Positions 31,925 through 40,220 of a stretch of DNA of 44,512 bases are shown here, piece after piece. The position numbers and the translations under genes are program-made. The DNA lies in assembly GCA_900769445.1 (NCBI GenBank), contig CAAGGR010000071.1, forward strand, positions 1 to 44,512. The letters run 5' to 3'. Every line of letters starts with the position of its first letter. Position 1 is the first letter of the stretch. The notes under the pieces are model-generated. The model searched no databases and had not been told where the DNA came from. It saw only the letters and a program-made list of their open reading frames with translations. Origin of the DNA: an uncultured Alistipes sp. Its GTDB lineage: Bacteria > Bacteroidota > Bacteroidia > Bacteroidales > Rikenellaceae.

Positions 31925-33676
31925 ATGAAAAATCTTTTCAAAGTGCTTACAGTATGTGCTGTTGCGTCATTGACATTCACAAGCTGTAACTGTTTTACTA
32001 AGATGGCTAAGAACCAGGATGCTATCTCTCTTACATGCGTACCAGAGGTTCTTGTTCTTAACAACGGTAATGTAGATGCTGCGATTACTGTGTCTTTCCC
32101 AGAGAAGTATTTCAACGCTAAGGCTGTGTTGCGTGTAACACCAGTTGTTGTATTCGAGGGTGGTGAGGTAGCTGGTGCTACTCAGTATTTCCAGGGTGTA
32201 AAGGTTGAGGAGAACTACACAGTTATCGACAAGACTAACGGTGGCCAGTACACTATGAACGTAACATTCCCATACGAGGCTCGTATGGCTAACAGTGAGC
32301 TTCAGCTTCGCGCTGAGATCAAGTGTCCTAAGGGTTCTTGCAAGGAGTTCACATTGATCAACCTTAACAATGGCGCTATGCCTACTAAGGAGGAGGCTGC
32401 AATCTTGGCAGCTGGTGGCGCTGAGGCTGAGAAGTTGACTCGCACATTCGGTATCACTGTTGCTTACGGTGTAAACACTATGCAGCGTGATCTTGACTTC
32501 GCTGCTGCAATGGAGTCAATGGCTACTGGTTACAAGAACGTAACTAACGAGGTTACTAAGGCTAACTATATGTACGCTATCAGCTCTTCAAACCTTTCAA
32601 AGAAGGCTCAGCAGGCTGAGGACGTAGTTGCTTTCCAGCAGAAGGCTGCTGCTCAGAAGGACAACGACCGTATCAAGCAGAACATCTACGTTAACGGTTA
32701 TGCTTCACCAGATGGTCCTGAGAAGTTCAACGATAAGCTCTCTGCTGCACGTAGCAAGTCAGGTGAGAAGGCAGCTGAGAAGTTGCTTAAGGATCTTGGC
32801 CTTACTCTCGACGCTGCATCTTATGGCGAGGACTGGGATGGCTTCAAGGAGTTGGTTGCAGCTTCTAACATCGAGGACAAGGAGCTTATCCTCTCTGTAT
32901 TGAACAGCTATGAGTCATCTTCAGAGCGTGAGGAGCAGATTAAGAACCTTAGCAAGGTATTTGACTCATTGAAGAACGATATCCTTCCACAGTTGCGTCG
33001 CGCACAGTTGGTTAACAGCTCAGATATCACAGGTAAGACTGACGACGAGATGATCGCTCTTGTACGCGAGGGTAAGACTGCAGAGCTTAACCTTTTGGAG
33101 AAGCTTCACATCGCTTCTACTGGTAAGCTTACAAACGAGGAGACTATCGCTGTATTGGAGGCTGCTGTAGTTGAGGGTGGTGCTAACGCTTACAACAACC
33201 TTGGTGTAGCTTACGCTGAGGCTGGTAATGGCGAGAAGGCTGCTGAGGCATTTGCTGCTGCTGTTAAGGCTGGTGGCAACGCATCAGAGATTAACAACAA
33301 CCTTGCTCTTGTAAACCTTATGAACGGTAACACTGAGGCTGCTAAGTCATACGCTGCAAACGCTTCTAAGGAGACTCAGGCATTGGCTGCTGCTGCTGAG
33401 GGTAACTACGCTGCTGCACAGTCTCAGCTTGAGGGTTACAACGCTGCTATCGCTGCTACTATGAATGCTGACTACACTGCAGCTAAGCAGTTCGTAGCAA
33501 ACGATACTACTGCTAAGGCTGACTACCTCCGCGCAGTTATCGCTGTTAAGCAGGGCGACTTCGCAACAGCAACAGCAGAGCTTAAGAGCGCTATCGCTAA
33601 GGATGTATCTTACGCAGAGCGTTGCAAGGAGGATGTTAATATCCGTAAGCATATCGGCAACGAGATCATCCTATAA
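31925..33676 (+). CDS. Outer-membrane lipoprotein with OmpA-like and TPR-like regions
   Basis: A protein of about 584 residues. It has a lipoprotein signal with lipid-attached Cys 21 (SLTFTSC), then a beta-rich region (about 30-150). A segment resembling the OmpA-family peptidoglycan-binding core (VNGYASPDGPEKFNDKLSAA) is followed by an Ala-rich helical region with TPR-like units (AYNNLGVAYAEAGNGEKAAEAFAAAVKAG). The reading frame is dominated by a few codons (GCT, AAG, AAC, GTA), as expected of an abundant protein. I infer an envelope-tethering or structural role; there is no named family I can cite. Two ATG codons, 31919 and 31925, are possible starts. A structured repeat begins directly after the stop. 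Confidence 0.8.
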   Translation: MKNLFKVLTVCAVASLTFTSCNCFTKMAKNQDAISLTCVPEVLVLNNGNVDAAITVSFPEKYFNAKAVLRVTPVVVFEGGEVAGATQYFQGVKVEENYTVIDKTNGGQYTMNVTFPYEARMANSELQLRAEIKCPKGSCKEFTLINLNNGAMPTKEEAAILAAGGAEAEKLTRTFGITVAYGVNTMQRDLDFAAAMESMATGYKNVTNEVTKANYMYAISSSNLSKKAQQAEDVVAFQQKAAAQKDNDRIKQNIYVNGYASPDGPEKFNDKLSAARSKSGEKAAEKLLKDLGLTLDAASYGEDWDGFKELVAASNIEDKELILSVLNSYESSSEREEQIKNLSKVFDSLKNDILPQLRRAQLVNSSDITGKTDDEMIALVREGKTAELNLLEKLHIASTGKLTNEETIAVLEAAVVEGGANAYNNLGVAYAEAGNGEKAAEAFAAAVKAGGNASEINNNLALVNLMNGNTEAAKSYAANASKETQALAAAAEGNYAAAQSQLEGYNAAIAATMNADYTAAKQFVANDTTAKADYLRAVIAVKQGDFATATAELKSAIAKDVSYAERCKEDVNIRKHIGNEIIL

Positions 33677-33799
33677 TTTCTTGTGATAAGGGGTCATTCT
33701 CGACCTCTCAATCCAAAGCCCGAATGGGAAATACGTCAAGTATGTCCCATCCGGGCTTTCTCTTTATCGAGGCCAAGCCTGACCCCTTCTGACAAGAAA
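33677..33799. repeat. Nested inverted-repeat element, copy 1
   Basis: It starts at the base after the lipoprotein stop codon. The outer arms TTTCTTGT (33677-33684) and ACAAGAAA (33792-33799) are complementary, as are AAGGGGTCA (33688-33696) and TGACCCCTT (33780-33788). A smaller CTCGA/TCGAG pair follows inwards. The core is a 20-position stem, AAAGCCCGAATGGGAAATAC (715-734 within 33 kb) against 33740-33759, with two mismatches and a GTCAA loop. A near-identical element follows the FKBP gene at 44397. It could act as a terminator, an mRNA 3'-end stabiliser or a REP-like repeat. Confidence 0.85.
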
Positions 33800-33856
33800 T
33801 TAATTTCTTGTGAATTTTCGATTTATATAGGGCATCTTCGTCCTATCCCTAAAAGT

Positions 33857-33906
33857 AAGAGGTCTGAGGCTGTACGTTTGAGTACTATCCTCAGACCTCT
33901 TCTTTT
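33857..33906 (+). terminator. Second hairpin terminator in the lipoprotein 3' spacer
   Basis: AAGAGGTCTGAGG (33857-33869) pairs perfectly with CCTCAGACCTCTT (33889-33901) over 13 bases, and CTTTTG follows. Just before it, TAATTTCTTGTG (33801-33812) repeats the first bases of the inverted-repeat element, as though the 5' end of a further copy remained. Confidence 0.7.
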
Positions 33907-34000
33907 GTGATAGAACAAATCTGCTCCTCTAAAATCAAAAATTAAGAAGTGCTACCCTGAGTGTTTGTCTCTGTTTCGCTTGTCCAAGCGACAGCTACGC

Positions 34001-34140
34001 TGAAAGGGCAGAAAGGGGCAGAAAGGGGCAGAAAGGGGCAGAAAGTGGTGTGCAGGTTGCTTATCCCCTTTGGTCCGCTTTAGGACGCTTTGGTCCATTT
34101 GGTATTAGGCGCAGAAAACTGCCCCTTTACTCCGCTTTAG
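34001..34140. repeat. Tandem 10-base repeats with inverted and direct satellites
   Basis: The unit GAAAGGGGCA occurs three times in perfect tandem (34011-34040), with one degenerate unit before it and a partial unit after it. An inverted copy (CTGCCCCTTT) is at 34119-34128. TCCGCTTTAG occurs at 34074-34083 and 34131-34140, and GGTCC is also repeated. No coding frame is convincing. Bases 33907-34000 and 34141-34283 show nothing I can name. Confidence 0.7.
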
Positions 34141-34283
34141 TTCACTTTTTACCTTCCAGTTTTCAGTTAGTATAAAGTCGCAGACTTTTAACACTACTAA
34201 TTTTATCTTTGACGCTAATTGTCAATTTAGAGTGGTTACTTTGCACTGTGAAACAAAGGATAACACCTAAATATAGTTAGATT

Positions 34284-34496
34284 ATGGGACTAAATTACAT
34301 TATAAACTGTAGCCATTGTGGCTCGCATACTGAGTATAAGACCTCGCTACCACGCACCGCAACGAAGCTTGATAGGGCGAGAATATACAGCAACATAGAG
34401 ACTGAGTGTGCCATTCGATGTCCTAAGTGTCGCTCACGACTTAATACCTCTGTGAGTGAGTTCTTTAGTCAGGTGGAGATAGAGATGGTGGGTTAG
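34284..34496 (+). CDS. Small zinc-ribbon protein
   Basis: A 70-residue protein with two CxxC knuckles, CSHC (residues 9-12) and CPKC (46-49), which would bind one zinc as in zinc ribbons. The rest is polar, and the C-terminus (SEFFSQVEIEMVG) is acidic. I do not recognise the family. The paired cysteines and ordinary codon use support a real gene; the absence of an ideal promoter argues for caution. It stands alone between the repeat-rich spacer and the peroxiredoxin gene. Confidence 0.6.
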   Translation: MGLNYIINCSHCGSHTEYKTSLPRTATKLDRARIYSNIETECAIRCPKCRSRLNTSVSEFFSQVEIEMVG

Positions 34497-34597
34497 TCTT
34501 ATCGTATGTTTGATAGGTATAAGATTTATCTATATGACCATAGGTAAATAGTCTAAATAATATTGTGGTTATATTTCATAGTTTGGAAAAAAAAGAG

Positions 34598-34605
34598 TAA
34601 CTTTG
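34598..34605 (+). promoter_or_regulatory. -7 element (TAACTTTG) of the peroxiredoxin gene
   Basis: TAACTTTG fits TAnnTTTG and lies 30 bases before the ATG. TTTC about 20 bases upstream may serve as -33. Confidence 0.55.
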
Positions 34606-34635
34606 AAACAGAAAAAGTAAATAAAAGGATATAAA

Positions 34636-35106
34636 ATGGCTAATATAAAGATTAAAATAGGGGAGCAGATCCCAGAGTTTAAGAGTACGACTACCGAGGG
34701 CGCGGAGTTCTCGTTGAATGATCTTAAAGGCTCGTCAACGGTGCTCTATTTCTATCCGAAGGATAACACCTCGGGTTGTACGTTGGAGGCTAAGAGCTTG
34801 CGTGATGGCAAGGAAGAGTTGAAGCGTCGTGGATATAAAATTGTGGGCGTGAGTCCCGACTCGGTAAAGTCGCACCAGAACTTCTGTGCCAAGCACGAGC
34901 TAAACTTTACGTTGCTTGCCGACACCGACCACTCGCTATCAGAGGCGTTGGGCGTATGGCAGCTAAAGAAGATGTGTGGCAAGGAGTATATGGGCATTGT
35001 GCGCACAACATTTATCCTCGACGAGGATGCGCGTGTAAGCCATATTATCGAGAAGGTAGATACCAAGGATTCGTATGGCCAGATTATAAAGTTGCTCGAT
35101 AAGTAG
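34636..35106 (+). CDS. bcp: Bcp/PrxQ-type thiol peroxidase
   Basis: It reduces peroxides with electrons from thioredoxin. The 156-residue protein has the peroxidatic Cys 48 in NTSGCTLEAKSLRD. The position five residues later, Cys in E. coli Bcp, is Lys 53 here, so the enzyme lacks the usual resolving cysteine. Two other cysteines (FCAKHEL and KMCGKEY) could replace it, or it may work as a one-cysteine enzyme. It has its own -7 element, and recA starts 43 bases after its stop. Control by OxyR is plausible but no site is seen. Confidence 0.9.
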   Translation: MANIKIKIGEQIPEFKSTTTEGAEFSLNDLKGSSTVLYFYPKDNTSGCTLEAKSLRDGKEELKRRGYKIVGVSPDSVKSHQNFCAKHELNFTLLADTDHSLSEALGVWQLKKMCGKEYMGIVRTTFILDEDARVSHIIEKVDTKDSYGQIIKLLDK

Positions 35107-35149
35107 TAGAGCATAGCAAAGTTTGAGAATAATAAAAAAAGATAAAGTT

Positions 35150-36166
35150 ATGGCAGAGAAGACACAGGTAAATGCTGATAAGCTGAAGGTGCTGTCGGCA
35201 GTGATGGATAAGATAGAGAAGGACTTCGGTAAGGGCTCTATTATGCGTATGTCGAGCGACTCGGTTGTGGATGTTCCAGTAATCCCTACAGGCTCTGTAA
35301 CACTCGATATGGCGCTCGGAGTAGGTGGCTACCCTAAGGGTCGTATCATCGAGATTTATGGCCCAGAGTCATCTGGTAAGACAACACTTGCTATTCACGC
35401 TATTGCTGAGGCTCAGAAGGCGGGCGGTATCGCAGCCTTTATCGACGCGGAGCATGCCTTTGATAGCTACTATGCGCAGAAGTTGGGTGTGGATATCGAT
35501 AACCTCCTTGTATCTCAGCCAGATAATGGCGAGCAGGCGTTGGAGATTGCCGACTCGTTGATTCGCTCAAGCGCTATCGATATCATCGTTATCGACTCTG
35601 TAGCGGCGCTTACACCAAAGGCGGAGATTGAGGGCGATATGGGCGACTCGAAGATGGGTCTTCAGGCGCGCTTGATGTCGCAGGCGTTGCGTAAGTTGAC
35701 AGCCTCTATCTCGAAGACTAAGACCGTGTGTATCTTCATCAACCAGCTTCGCGATAAGATAGGTGTTGTCTATGGCAACCCTGAGACCACAACGGGTGGT
35801 AACGCCTTGAAGTTCTATGCATCGGTGCGTATAGATATCCGTCGTGCCTCAGTTATTAAGGATGGCGAGGAGCAACTCGGAACACGCACAAAGGTTAAGG
35901 TGGTGAAGAATAAGGTGGCACCTCCATTCAAGAAGGCTGAGTTCGACATTATGTTTGGTGAGGGTATCTCGAAACTTGGCGAGATTATCGATCTTGGCGT
36001 AGATTTTGAGATTATCAAGAAGTCTGGCTCATGGTTCTCGTATGGCGACAGAAAGATTGGTCAGGGTCGCGATGCTGTGAAGGAGGCGTTGAAGAACGAC
36101 GCTAAACTTATGGAGGAAATTGAGCTACGTGTAAGGGAGGCTATGCAGGGGCAGAAGGGCGAGTAA
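35150..36166 (+). CDS. recA: Recombinase RecA
   Basis: It forms filaments on single-stranded DNA, drives strand exchange and triggers SOS cleavage. The 338-residue protein has Walker A GPESSGKT at 71-78, and the conserved FIDAEHAFD, IIVIDSVAALTPKAEIEG and FINQLRDKIGVVYGNPETTTGG stretches. The ATG at 35150 is preferred to a TTG at 35123. No LexA-type box is evident upstream. The stop codon is the first triplet of a TAATTAGTAATTAG sequence found after other genes here. Confidence 0.98.
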   Translation: MAEKTQVNADKLKVLSAVMDKIEKDFGKGSIMRMSSDSVVDVPVIPTGSVTLDMALGVGGYPKGRIIEIYGPESSGKTTLAIHAIAEAQKAGGIAAFIDAEHAFDSYYAQKLGVDIDNLLVSQPDNGEQALEIADSLIRSSAIDIIVIDSVAALTPKAEIEGDMGDSKMGLQARLMSQALRKLTASISKTKTVCIFINQLRDKIGVVYGNPETTTGGNALKFYASVRIDIRRASVIKDGEEQLGTRTKVKVVKNKVAPPFKKAEFDIMFGEGISKLGEIIDLGVDFEIIKKSGSWFSYGDRKIGQGRDAVKEALKNDAKLMEEIELRVREAMQGQKGE

Positions 36167-36194
36167 TTAGTAATTAGCCCTATTTGTAACATTT

Positions 36195-36231
36195 GCCAAC
36201 ACGACTGCTAATATGGTAGTCGTGCTTTGGC
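36195..36231. terminator. Hairpin between recA and the RelA/SpoT gene
   Basis: GCCAA-CACGACT and AGTCGTG-CTTTGGC form a long, slightly interrupted stem. It is not followed by a T tract, so it may slow or partially end transcription, or protect the recA mRNA 3' end. Confidence 0.45.
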
Positions 36232-36252
36232 GTATATATAAAGAGAGAATAT

Positions 36253-38502
36253 ATGGAGTACTCACCTCAAGACGAGATATTGATTGCCCAGAAGTGGCAG
36301 GAGTTGCAGGACGCCTGTAACGAGCATAAGGTGTGCCGTCGTGAGGGCGATTGGGACTTTATTAAGCGAGCCTTCTTCCTCGCAAAGGAGGCGCATAAGG
36401 GGGTGCGTCGTCGTTCGGGCGAGCCATATATCATACATCCTATCGAGGTGGCGCTTATAGCGGTGCGCGAGATAGGCCTCGGTAAGAAGTCGGTTGTCGC
36501 CGCCTTGTTGCACGACGTGGTGGAGGATACAGAGTATACGGTGGAGGATATCGAGCGTCTCTTCTCGCCTAAGATTGCCTCGATGGTGGATGGACTTACC
36601 AAGATGGCGGGAGTATTCAACACCGAGAGTACCGAACAGGCGGAGTATTTCAGAAAGGTGCTTCTCACGCTTTCTGACGATGTGCGCGTTATCATTATCA
36701 AGATTGCCGACCGCCTACATAATATGCGCACTTTGGGCGCTATGCCCCACCATAAGCAGATTAAGATTACCAGTGAGACGATATACCTCTTTGTGCCGTT
36801 GGCCTACCGTTTAGGTCTATACGCCATAAAGAGCGAGCTGGAGGATCTGTGTATGCGCTATCGCTTCCCAGAGGAGTATGCCGATATCAAGCGCAGAATA
36901 GATGATACAGAGCCTGAACGTCAGGCCTATATCGAACGATTTATGGCACCTATACGCGCGGTGCTGGATAGAAATAAGTTCCAGTACGAGATGACAGCTC
37001 GCGTGAAGAGCATCTACTCCATATGGAATAAGATGCGTCGTAAGAGCATCCCGTTTGAGGAGGTGTACGACCTCTTTGCAATACGCATTGTCTTCAAGGC
37101 GCTGCCCTTCCCATCTGAAAAGACGCAGTGCTGGCAGATATACTCCTGTGTAACAGATATCTATACCCCTAAGCCCGACCGTCTGCGCGACTGGATTAGC
37201 ATCCCTAAGTCCAACGGTTACGAGGCTCTGCACTCTACGGTAATGGGACCAGATGGTATATGGGTGGAGGTGCAGGTGCGCACTGAGCGTATGGATGACA
37301 TCGCGGAGCGTGGCTTTGCTGCCCACTGGAAGTATAAGCATGCCTCTATCTCGCAGGAGGAGGATGGCTTGGATAAGTGGCTTAGGAAGGTGCGAGAGGC
37401 TTTGAATAGCCCTACGGAGAGTGCTATGGAGTTCTTGGATAACTTCAAGCTGTCGCTGTATAAGAGCGATATCGTGGTCTTCACGCCTAAGGGCGAGGCT
37501 CACTCGCTACCATATGGTGCCTCGGCATTGGACTTTGCCTACGATATTCACACTAAGATTGGCAACCACGCCATAGGTGCTAAGGTAAATCACCGTATGA
37601 TGCCTGTAACAACGCGCCTAAATACGGGCGATCAGGTCGAGATAATCACAGCCGAGAGCGCGCATCCTGTAGCAGGGTGGCTCGATGTGGTAGTTACAAG
37701 CAAGGCGAAACAGTCTATTGGAGATTACCTTAAGAGCGAGCGCAATAACAACATAGAGTACGGTATGCAGCTCTTGGAGGAGCGTCTATCGGAGTATAAC
37801 GTGGTGTTGAGTGGTCGTGTGTTGCGTAAGTTGATGCCAGCCTATGAGTGCCGAAATAAGGATGAATTGTATAGTAAGATTGGCGCAGGTATTATCACGC
37901 TTGACAACCTTGGCTCGGTGCTTAAGGAGAACTCGTCGACCAAGATTCAGAAGTTCTGGAAGCTCCTGTTGCCAGGAAGCAGCGACACCGAGAGCGACGA
38001 TATAGATCTCGATGATGTTGCCCCTTCGCTCGATGCTACAGCACATAGTGGCGAGGATAGGGGAGCAGAGCCAGACTATGTTATGGCAGAGTGTTGCGAG
38101 CCAATACCAGGGGATAAGGTGGTCGGATATCGTGATCCTAAGACGGGTCGCATCACAATTCATAAGTCTACGTGCGACACGCTTATTAAGCTCGCTGCCC
38201 AGTCGGGCGAAAATATTATCAACGAGAGTGAAATTAAGTGGTCGCAGCAGCGCGCCATCTCATATTTGGCAACTATAGAGGTGCAGGGCGTGGATCGCGC
38301 TGGAATTATCCTCGATTTAACGAAGGTTATAACCACCGACTTTAACATAAATATGCGTACGATAAGTATCCATTCGCACGATGGTATCTTCGAGGGAACG
38401 ATAAGTATCTACGTTCGCGACATCGATAACCTGAATGTGCTTCTGGATAATATTCGCCATATAAAGGGCATCGATAAGGTTAAGCGTTTGCTTAGTACTT
38501 GA
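36253..38502 (+). CDS. Bifunctional (p)ppGpp synthetase/hydrolase (RelA/SpoT type)
   Basis: It makes and breaks the alarmone (p)ppGpp during starvation. The 749-residue protein has an N-terminal HD hydrolase domain with His 62, His 87-Asp 88 and Glu 91-Asp 92 (HDVVEDT) intact, so hydrolysis should work. The synthetase domain follows (YDLFAIRIVF, then YEALHSTVMGPDGIWVEVQVRT), then TGS (VFTPKGEAHSLPYGASALDFAY) and a C-terminal ACT domain. This is the long bifunctional Rel architecture. Bacteroidales may carry a second RSH protein, so I give no gene symbol. Confidence 0.95.
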   Translation: MEYSPQDEILIAQKWQELQDACNEHKVCRREGDWDFIKRAFFLAKEAHKGVRRRSGEPYIIHPIEVALIAVREIGLGKKSVVAALLHDVVEDTEYTVEDIERLFSPKIASMVDGLTKMAGVFNTESTEQAEYFRKVLLTLSDDVRVIIIKIADRLHNMRTLGAMPHHKQIKITSETIYLFVPLAYRLGLYAIKSELEDLCMRYRFPEEYADIKRRIDDTEPERQAYIERFMAPIRAVLDRNKFQYEMTARVKSIYSIWNKMRRKSIPFEEVYDLFAIRIVFKALPFPSEKTQCWQIYSCVTDIYTPKPDRLRDWISIPKSNGYEALHSTVMGPDGIWVEVQVRTERMDDIAERGFAAHWKYKHASISQEEDGLDKWLRKVREALNSPTESAMEFLDNFKLSLYKSDIVVFTPKGEAHSLPYGASALDFAYDIHTKIGNHAIGAKVNHRMMPVTTRLNTGDQVEIITAESAHPVAGWLDVVVTSKAKQSIGDYLKSERNNNIEYGMQLLEERLSEYNVVLSGRVLRKLMPAYECRNKDELYSKIGAGIITLDNLGSVLKENSSTKIQKFWKLLLPGSSDTESDDIDLDDVAPSLDATAHSGEDRGAEPDYVMAECCEPIPGDKVVGYRDPKTGRITIHKSTCDTLIKLAAQSGENIINESEIKWSQQRAISYLATIEVQGVDRAGIILDLTKVITTDFNINMRTISIHSHDGIFEGTISIYVRDIDNLNVLLDNIRHIKGIDKVKRLLST

Positions 38503-38705
38503 TGGCTCCTATGCGCTGAAGTGGACTATTATTAATGCTACGTAACGGGTAGTAGGGCGTAGCTCATAGACTCGGATGTCGTGCCGATTTACGAGGCTTG
38601 CTTCGGAGTTAGAGCGTGGTGAATATATAGAGCGAGAGGCTGACAGCACTCGAAAATAGGGTGTTCGCAAAATGATATAAATTTTACTAAATTTCGAACT
38701 TAATT

Positions 38706-39089
38706 ATGGCAACGATTTTTTCACGAATTGTAGCGGGGGATATCCCATGTTACAAAGTTGCGGAGAACGAAAAATTCTTCGCGTTCCTCGACATTGCTCC
38801 TTTAGCTAAGGGACACACTTTGGTAATTCCAAAACGCGAGGTCGACTATTTTTATGATCTGGAGGACGACGAACTTCAGGAGATGATAGTTTTCGCTAAG
38901 AATATTGCGAAGAAAATTAAGGCAACTACAGCGTGTAAAAAGGTCGCAACAGTGGTTTTGGGTCTCGAAGTACCCCATGCGCACATACATTTGGTGCCTA
39001 TGAATACCGAAAATGATGTAGATTTCAAGCGTGAGAAGCTTAGTTTGACTCCAGAAGAGTTTGCGGAAATAGCAGCTTCGTTGCAGTAA
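38706..39089 (+). CDS. HIT family nucleotide-binding protein
   Basis: A 127-residue histidine-triad protein, probably a nucleoside phosphoramidase or dinucleotide hydrolase of the HINT type. The signature HAHIHLVP is at 91-98 (His 91, 93 and 95). The N-terminus (FSRIVAGDIPCYKVAENEKFFAFLDIAPLAKGHTLVIPK) is typical of HINT. Its role in bacteria is poorly defined. The 203-base spacer before it holds no clear promoter. A strong terminator follows. Confidence 0.92.
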   Translation: MATIFSRIVAGDIPCYKVAENEKFFAFLDIAPLAKGHTLVIPKREVDYFYDLEDDELQEMIVFAKNIAKKIKATTACKKVATVVLGLEVPHAHIHLVPMNTENDVDFKREKLSLTPEEFAEIAASLQ

Positions 39090-39126
39090 TAGGGACTGTT
39101 GATAACTCTGTAAAGAGTTGATATAC

Positions 39127-39167
39127 AATGGGTAGTGTAGTTGTTGATATGCACTACCCATTTATTA
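39127..39167 (+). terminator. Terminator of the HIT gene
   Basis: AATGGGTAGTG (39127-39137) pairs perfectly with CACTACCCATT (39152-39162), and TATTATTT follows. Confidence 0.85.
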
Positions 39168-39261
39168 TTTAACATAATATTCTTCTCTTATCTATCGTGT
39201 CGCCATTCGCGCGATTTTCGCACTTTAACCATATGTTTTTCGTAAATTCTACGTTTGTTAT

Positions 39262-39650
39262 TTTACAAATGTAATAATAGTTGTATAATGTAAATATCTA
39301 AAATGTTACACATGTTACAACTATTAACGCTGCTAACAACTGTTAATAATTACATTTGTAATCGGTATTGAACTTGGATTGAACTTGTTATTTTGGCGGG
39401 TTTTTAGATAGTTAAACTTCTTAATAATAATTTTTACATATAACATTATCAATTAGTTACATTATTTATATAGAAAGTTTATAGGTTAAAGTTGTGCAAA
39501 CTTAATATTTTTGTACACTTGTGATATATGTGTATAATTATAGACATAAAGTGCTGATAATATGTATTTAATGTGTTGTTTGCTAAATCTATTTGTAGGT
39601 GTGGTGATTTTCTTGATTTTACCATAATTGTATACTTTACAAATGTAATA
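39262..39650. promoter_or_regulatory. Three operator-like copies of TTACAAATGTAAT in an AT-rich spacer
   Basis: TTTACAAATGTAATA occurs at 39262-39276 and again, identical, at 39636-39650. An inverted copy (ATTACATTTGTAAT) is at 39349-39362. The core is close to palindromic. All lie in the 648-base spacer upstream of the XRE-type regulator gene, and the last is 41 bases before its -33 element, so autoregulation is plausible. The rest of the spacer (39168-39690) is very AT-rich and shows no gene. Confidence 0.55.
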
Positions 39651-39690
39651 GTTGTTAACAATTGTTGCATTGGTACTTTTGTAAAAATAA

Positions 39691-39722
39691 TTTGCTTTAC
39701 AAAAATAAAGTTTGTATATTTG
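39691..39722 (+). promoter_or_regulatory. Promoter of the XRE-type regulator
   Basis: TTTG (39691-39694) is 20 bases before TATATTTG (39715-39722). The ATG follows only 15 bases after the -7 element, so the leader is very short. Confidence 0.75.
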
Positions 39723-39737
39723 TAAAAAATAAGAAAG

Positions 39738-40169
39738 ATGAAGGAAAAACTCGAATTTTTGTGTGCAAAATACAACTTAACTCCATCGTCGCTTGCAAAA
39801 GCTCTCGGTGTGGAGGCCTCTGCGATCTCCCATATTAGGTCGGGTCGCAACAAACCGAGCTACGATTTTGTGGTGAAAGTTCTGCGAGCTTTCCCCGATG
39901 TTAACCCTGATTGGCTTCTGTTGGATGGTGAGGAGTTCTTGCGATCTGGTATCTCGTTGCCCTCTCCCCTCTCTATGGATTTTGGTGCTTCGGTTGAGAC
40001 GTCTGTTGTTGAGGAGAAAAAAAATATTGAAACCTCAGCGGGTTTTTCGGATGAGAAAAATGTGACAATAGACAAAAAGCTTTCTTTGCAAAATGGGCGA
40101 AAAGAGGCCAAGCGAGTGATTGTTCTTTATACCGACGGCTCGTTCGAAAGCTATGCTCCAGGTGAGTAG
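39738..40169 (+). CDS. XRE/Cro-type helix-turn-helix regulator
   Basis: A 143-residue protein. Residues 1-65 form a Cro/C1-type DNA-binding domain (LTPSSLAKALGVEASAISHIRSGRNKPSYDFVVKVLRAFPDVNPDWLL). A flexible, low-complexity middle of about 60 residues follows. The C-terminus, KRVIVLYTDGSFESYAPGE, recurs in regulators of this type in Bacteroidetes by my recollection. Phage repressors share the first domain, but no phage genes are nearby. It is a single-gene unit behind an AT-rich spacer with repeated palindromes that may be its own operators. Confidence 0.85.
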   Translation: MKEKLEFLCAKYNLTPSSLAKALGVEASAISHIRSGRNKPSYDFVVKVLRAFPDVNPDWLLLDGEEFLRSGISLPSPLSMDFGASVETSVVEEKKNIETSAGFSDEKNVTIDKKLSLQNGRKEAKRVIVLYTDGSFESYAPGE

Positions 40170-40191
40170 TTTTGGTCTTGTGTCGATTAGT

Positions 40192-40220
40192 AAAGCATGC
40201 CTTCGCGGTGTGCTTTTTTT
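40192..40220 (+). terminator. Terminator of the XRE-type gene
   Basis: AAGCATGCC-TTCGC-GGTGTGCTT is a stem with two G-U pairs, followed by a T tract. The rest of the 40221-40466 spacer shows no gene or clear structure. Confidence 0.8.

Noticed and set aside
33683..33910. 75-codon open frame after the lipoprotein gene
   Set aside because: It lies inside the inverted-repeat element and the following hairpin.
34001..34050. CRISPR array
   Set aside because: The 10-base units are contiguous with no spacers, and no cas gene is in the window.
38503..38705. Small RNA or gene before the HIT gene
   Set aside because: No terminator, strong promoter or convincing frame was seen.
39090..39737. AT-rich spacer as a replication origin
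   Set aside because: I found no cluster of DnaA boxes and no dnaA or dnaN nearby; an operator region fits better.
39479..39853. 124-codon minus-strand frame
   Set aside because: It runs from the AT-rich spacer into the XRE-type gene; its translation is low-complexity and resembles no family.
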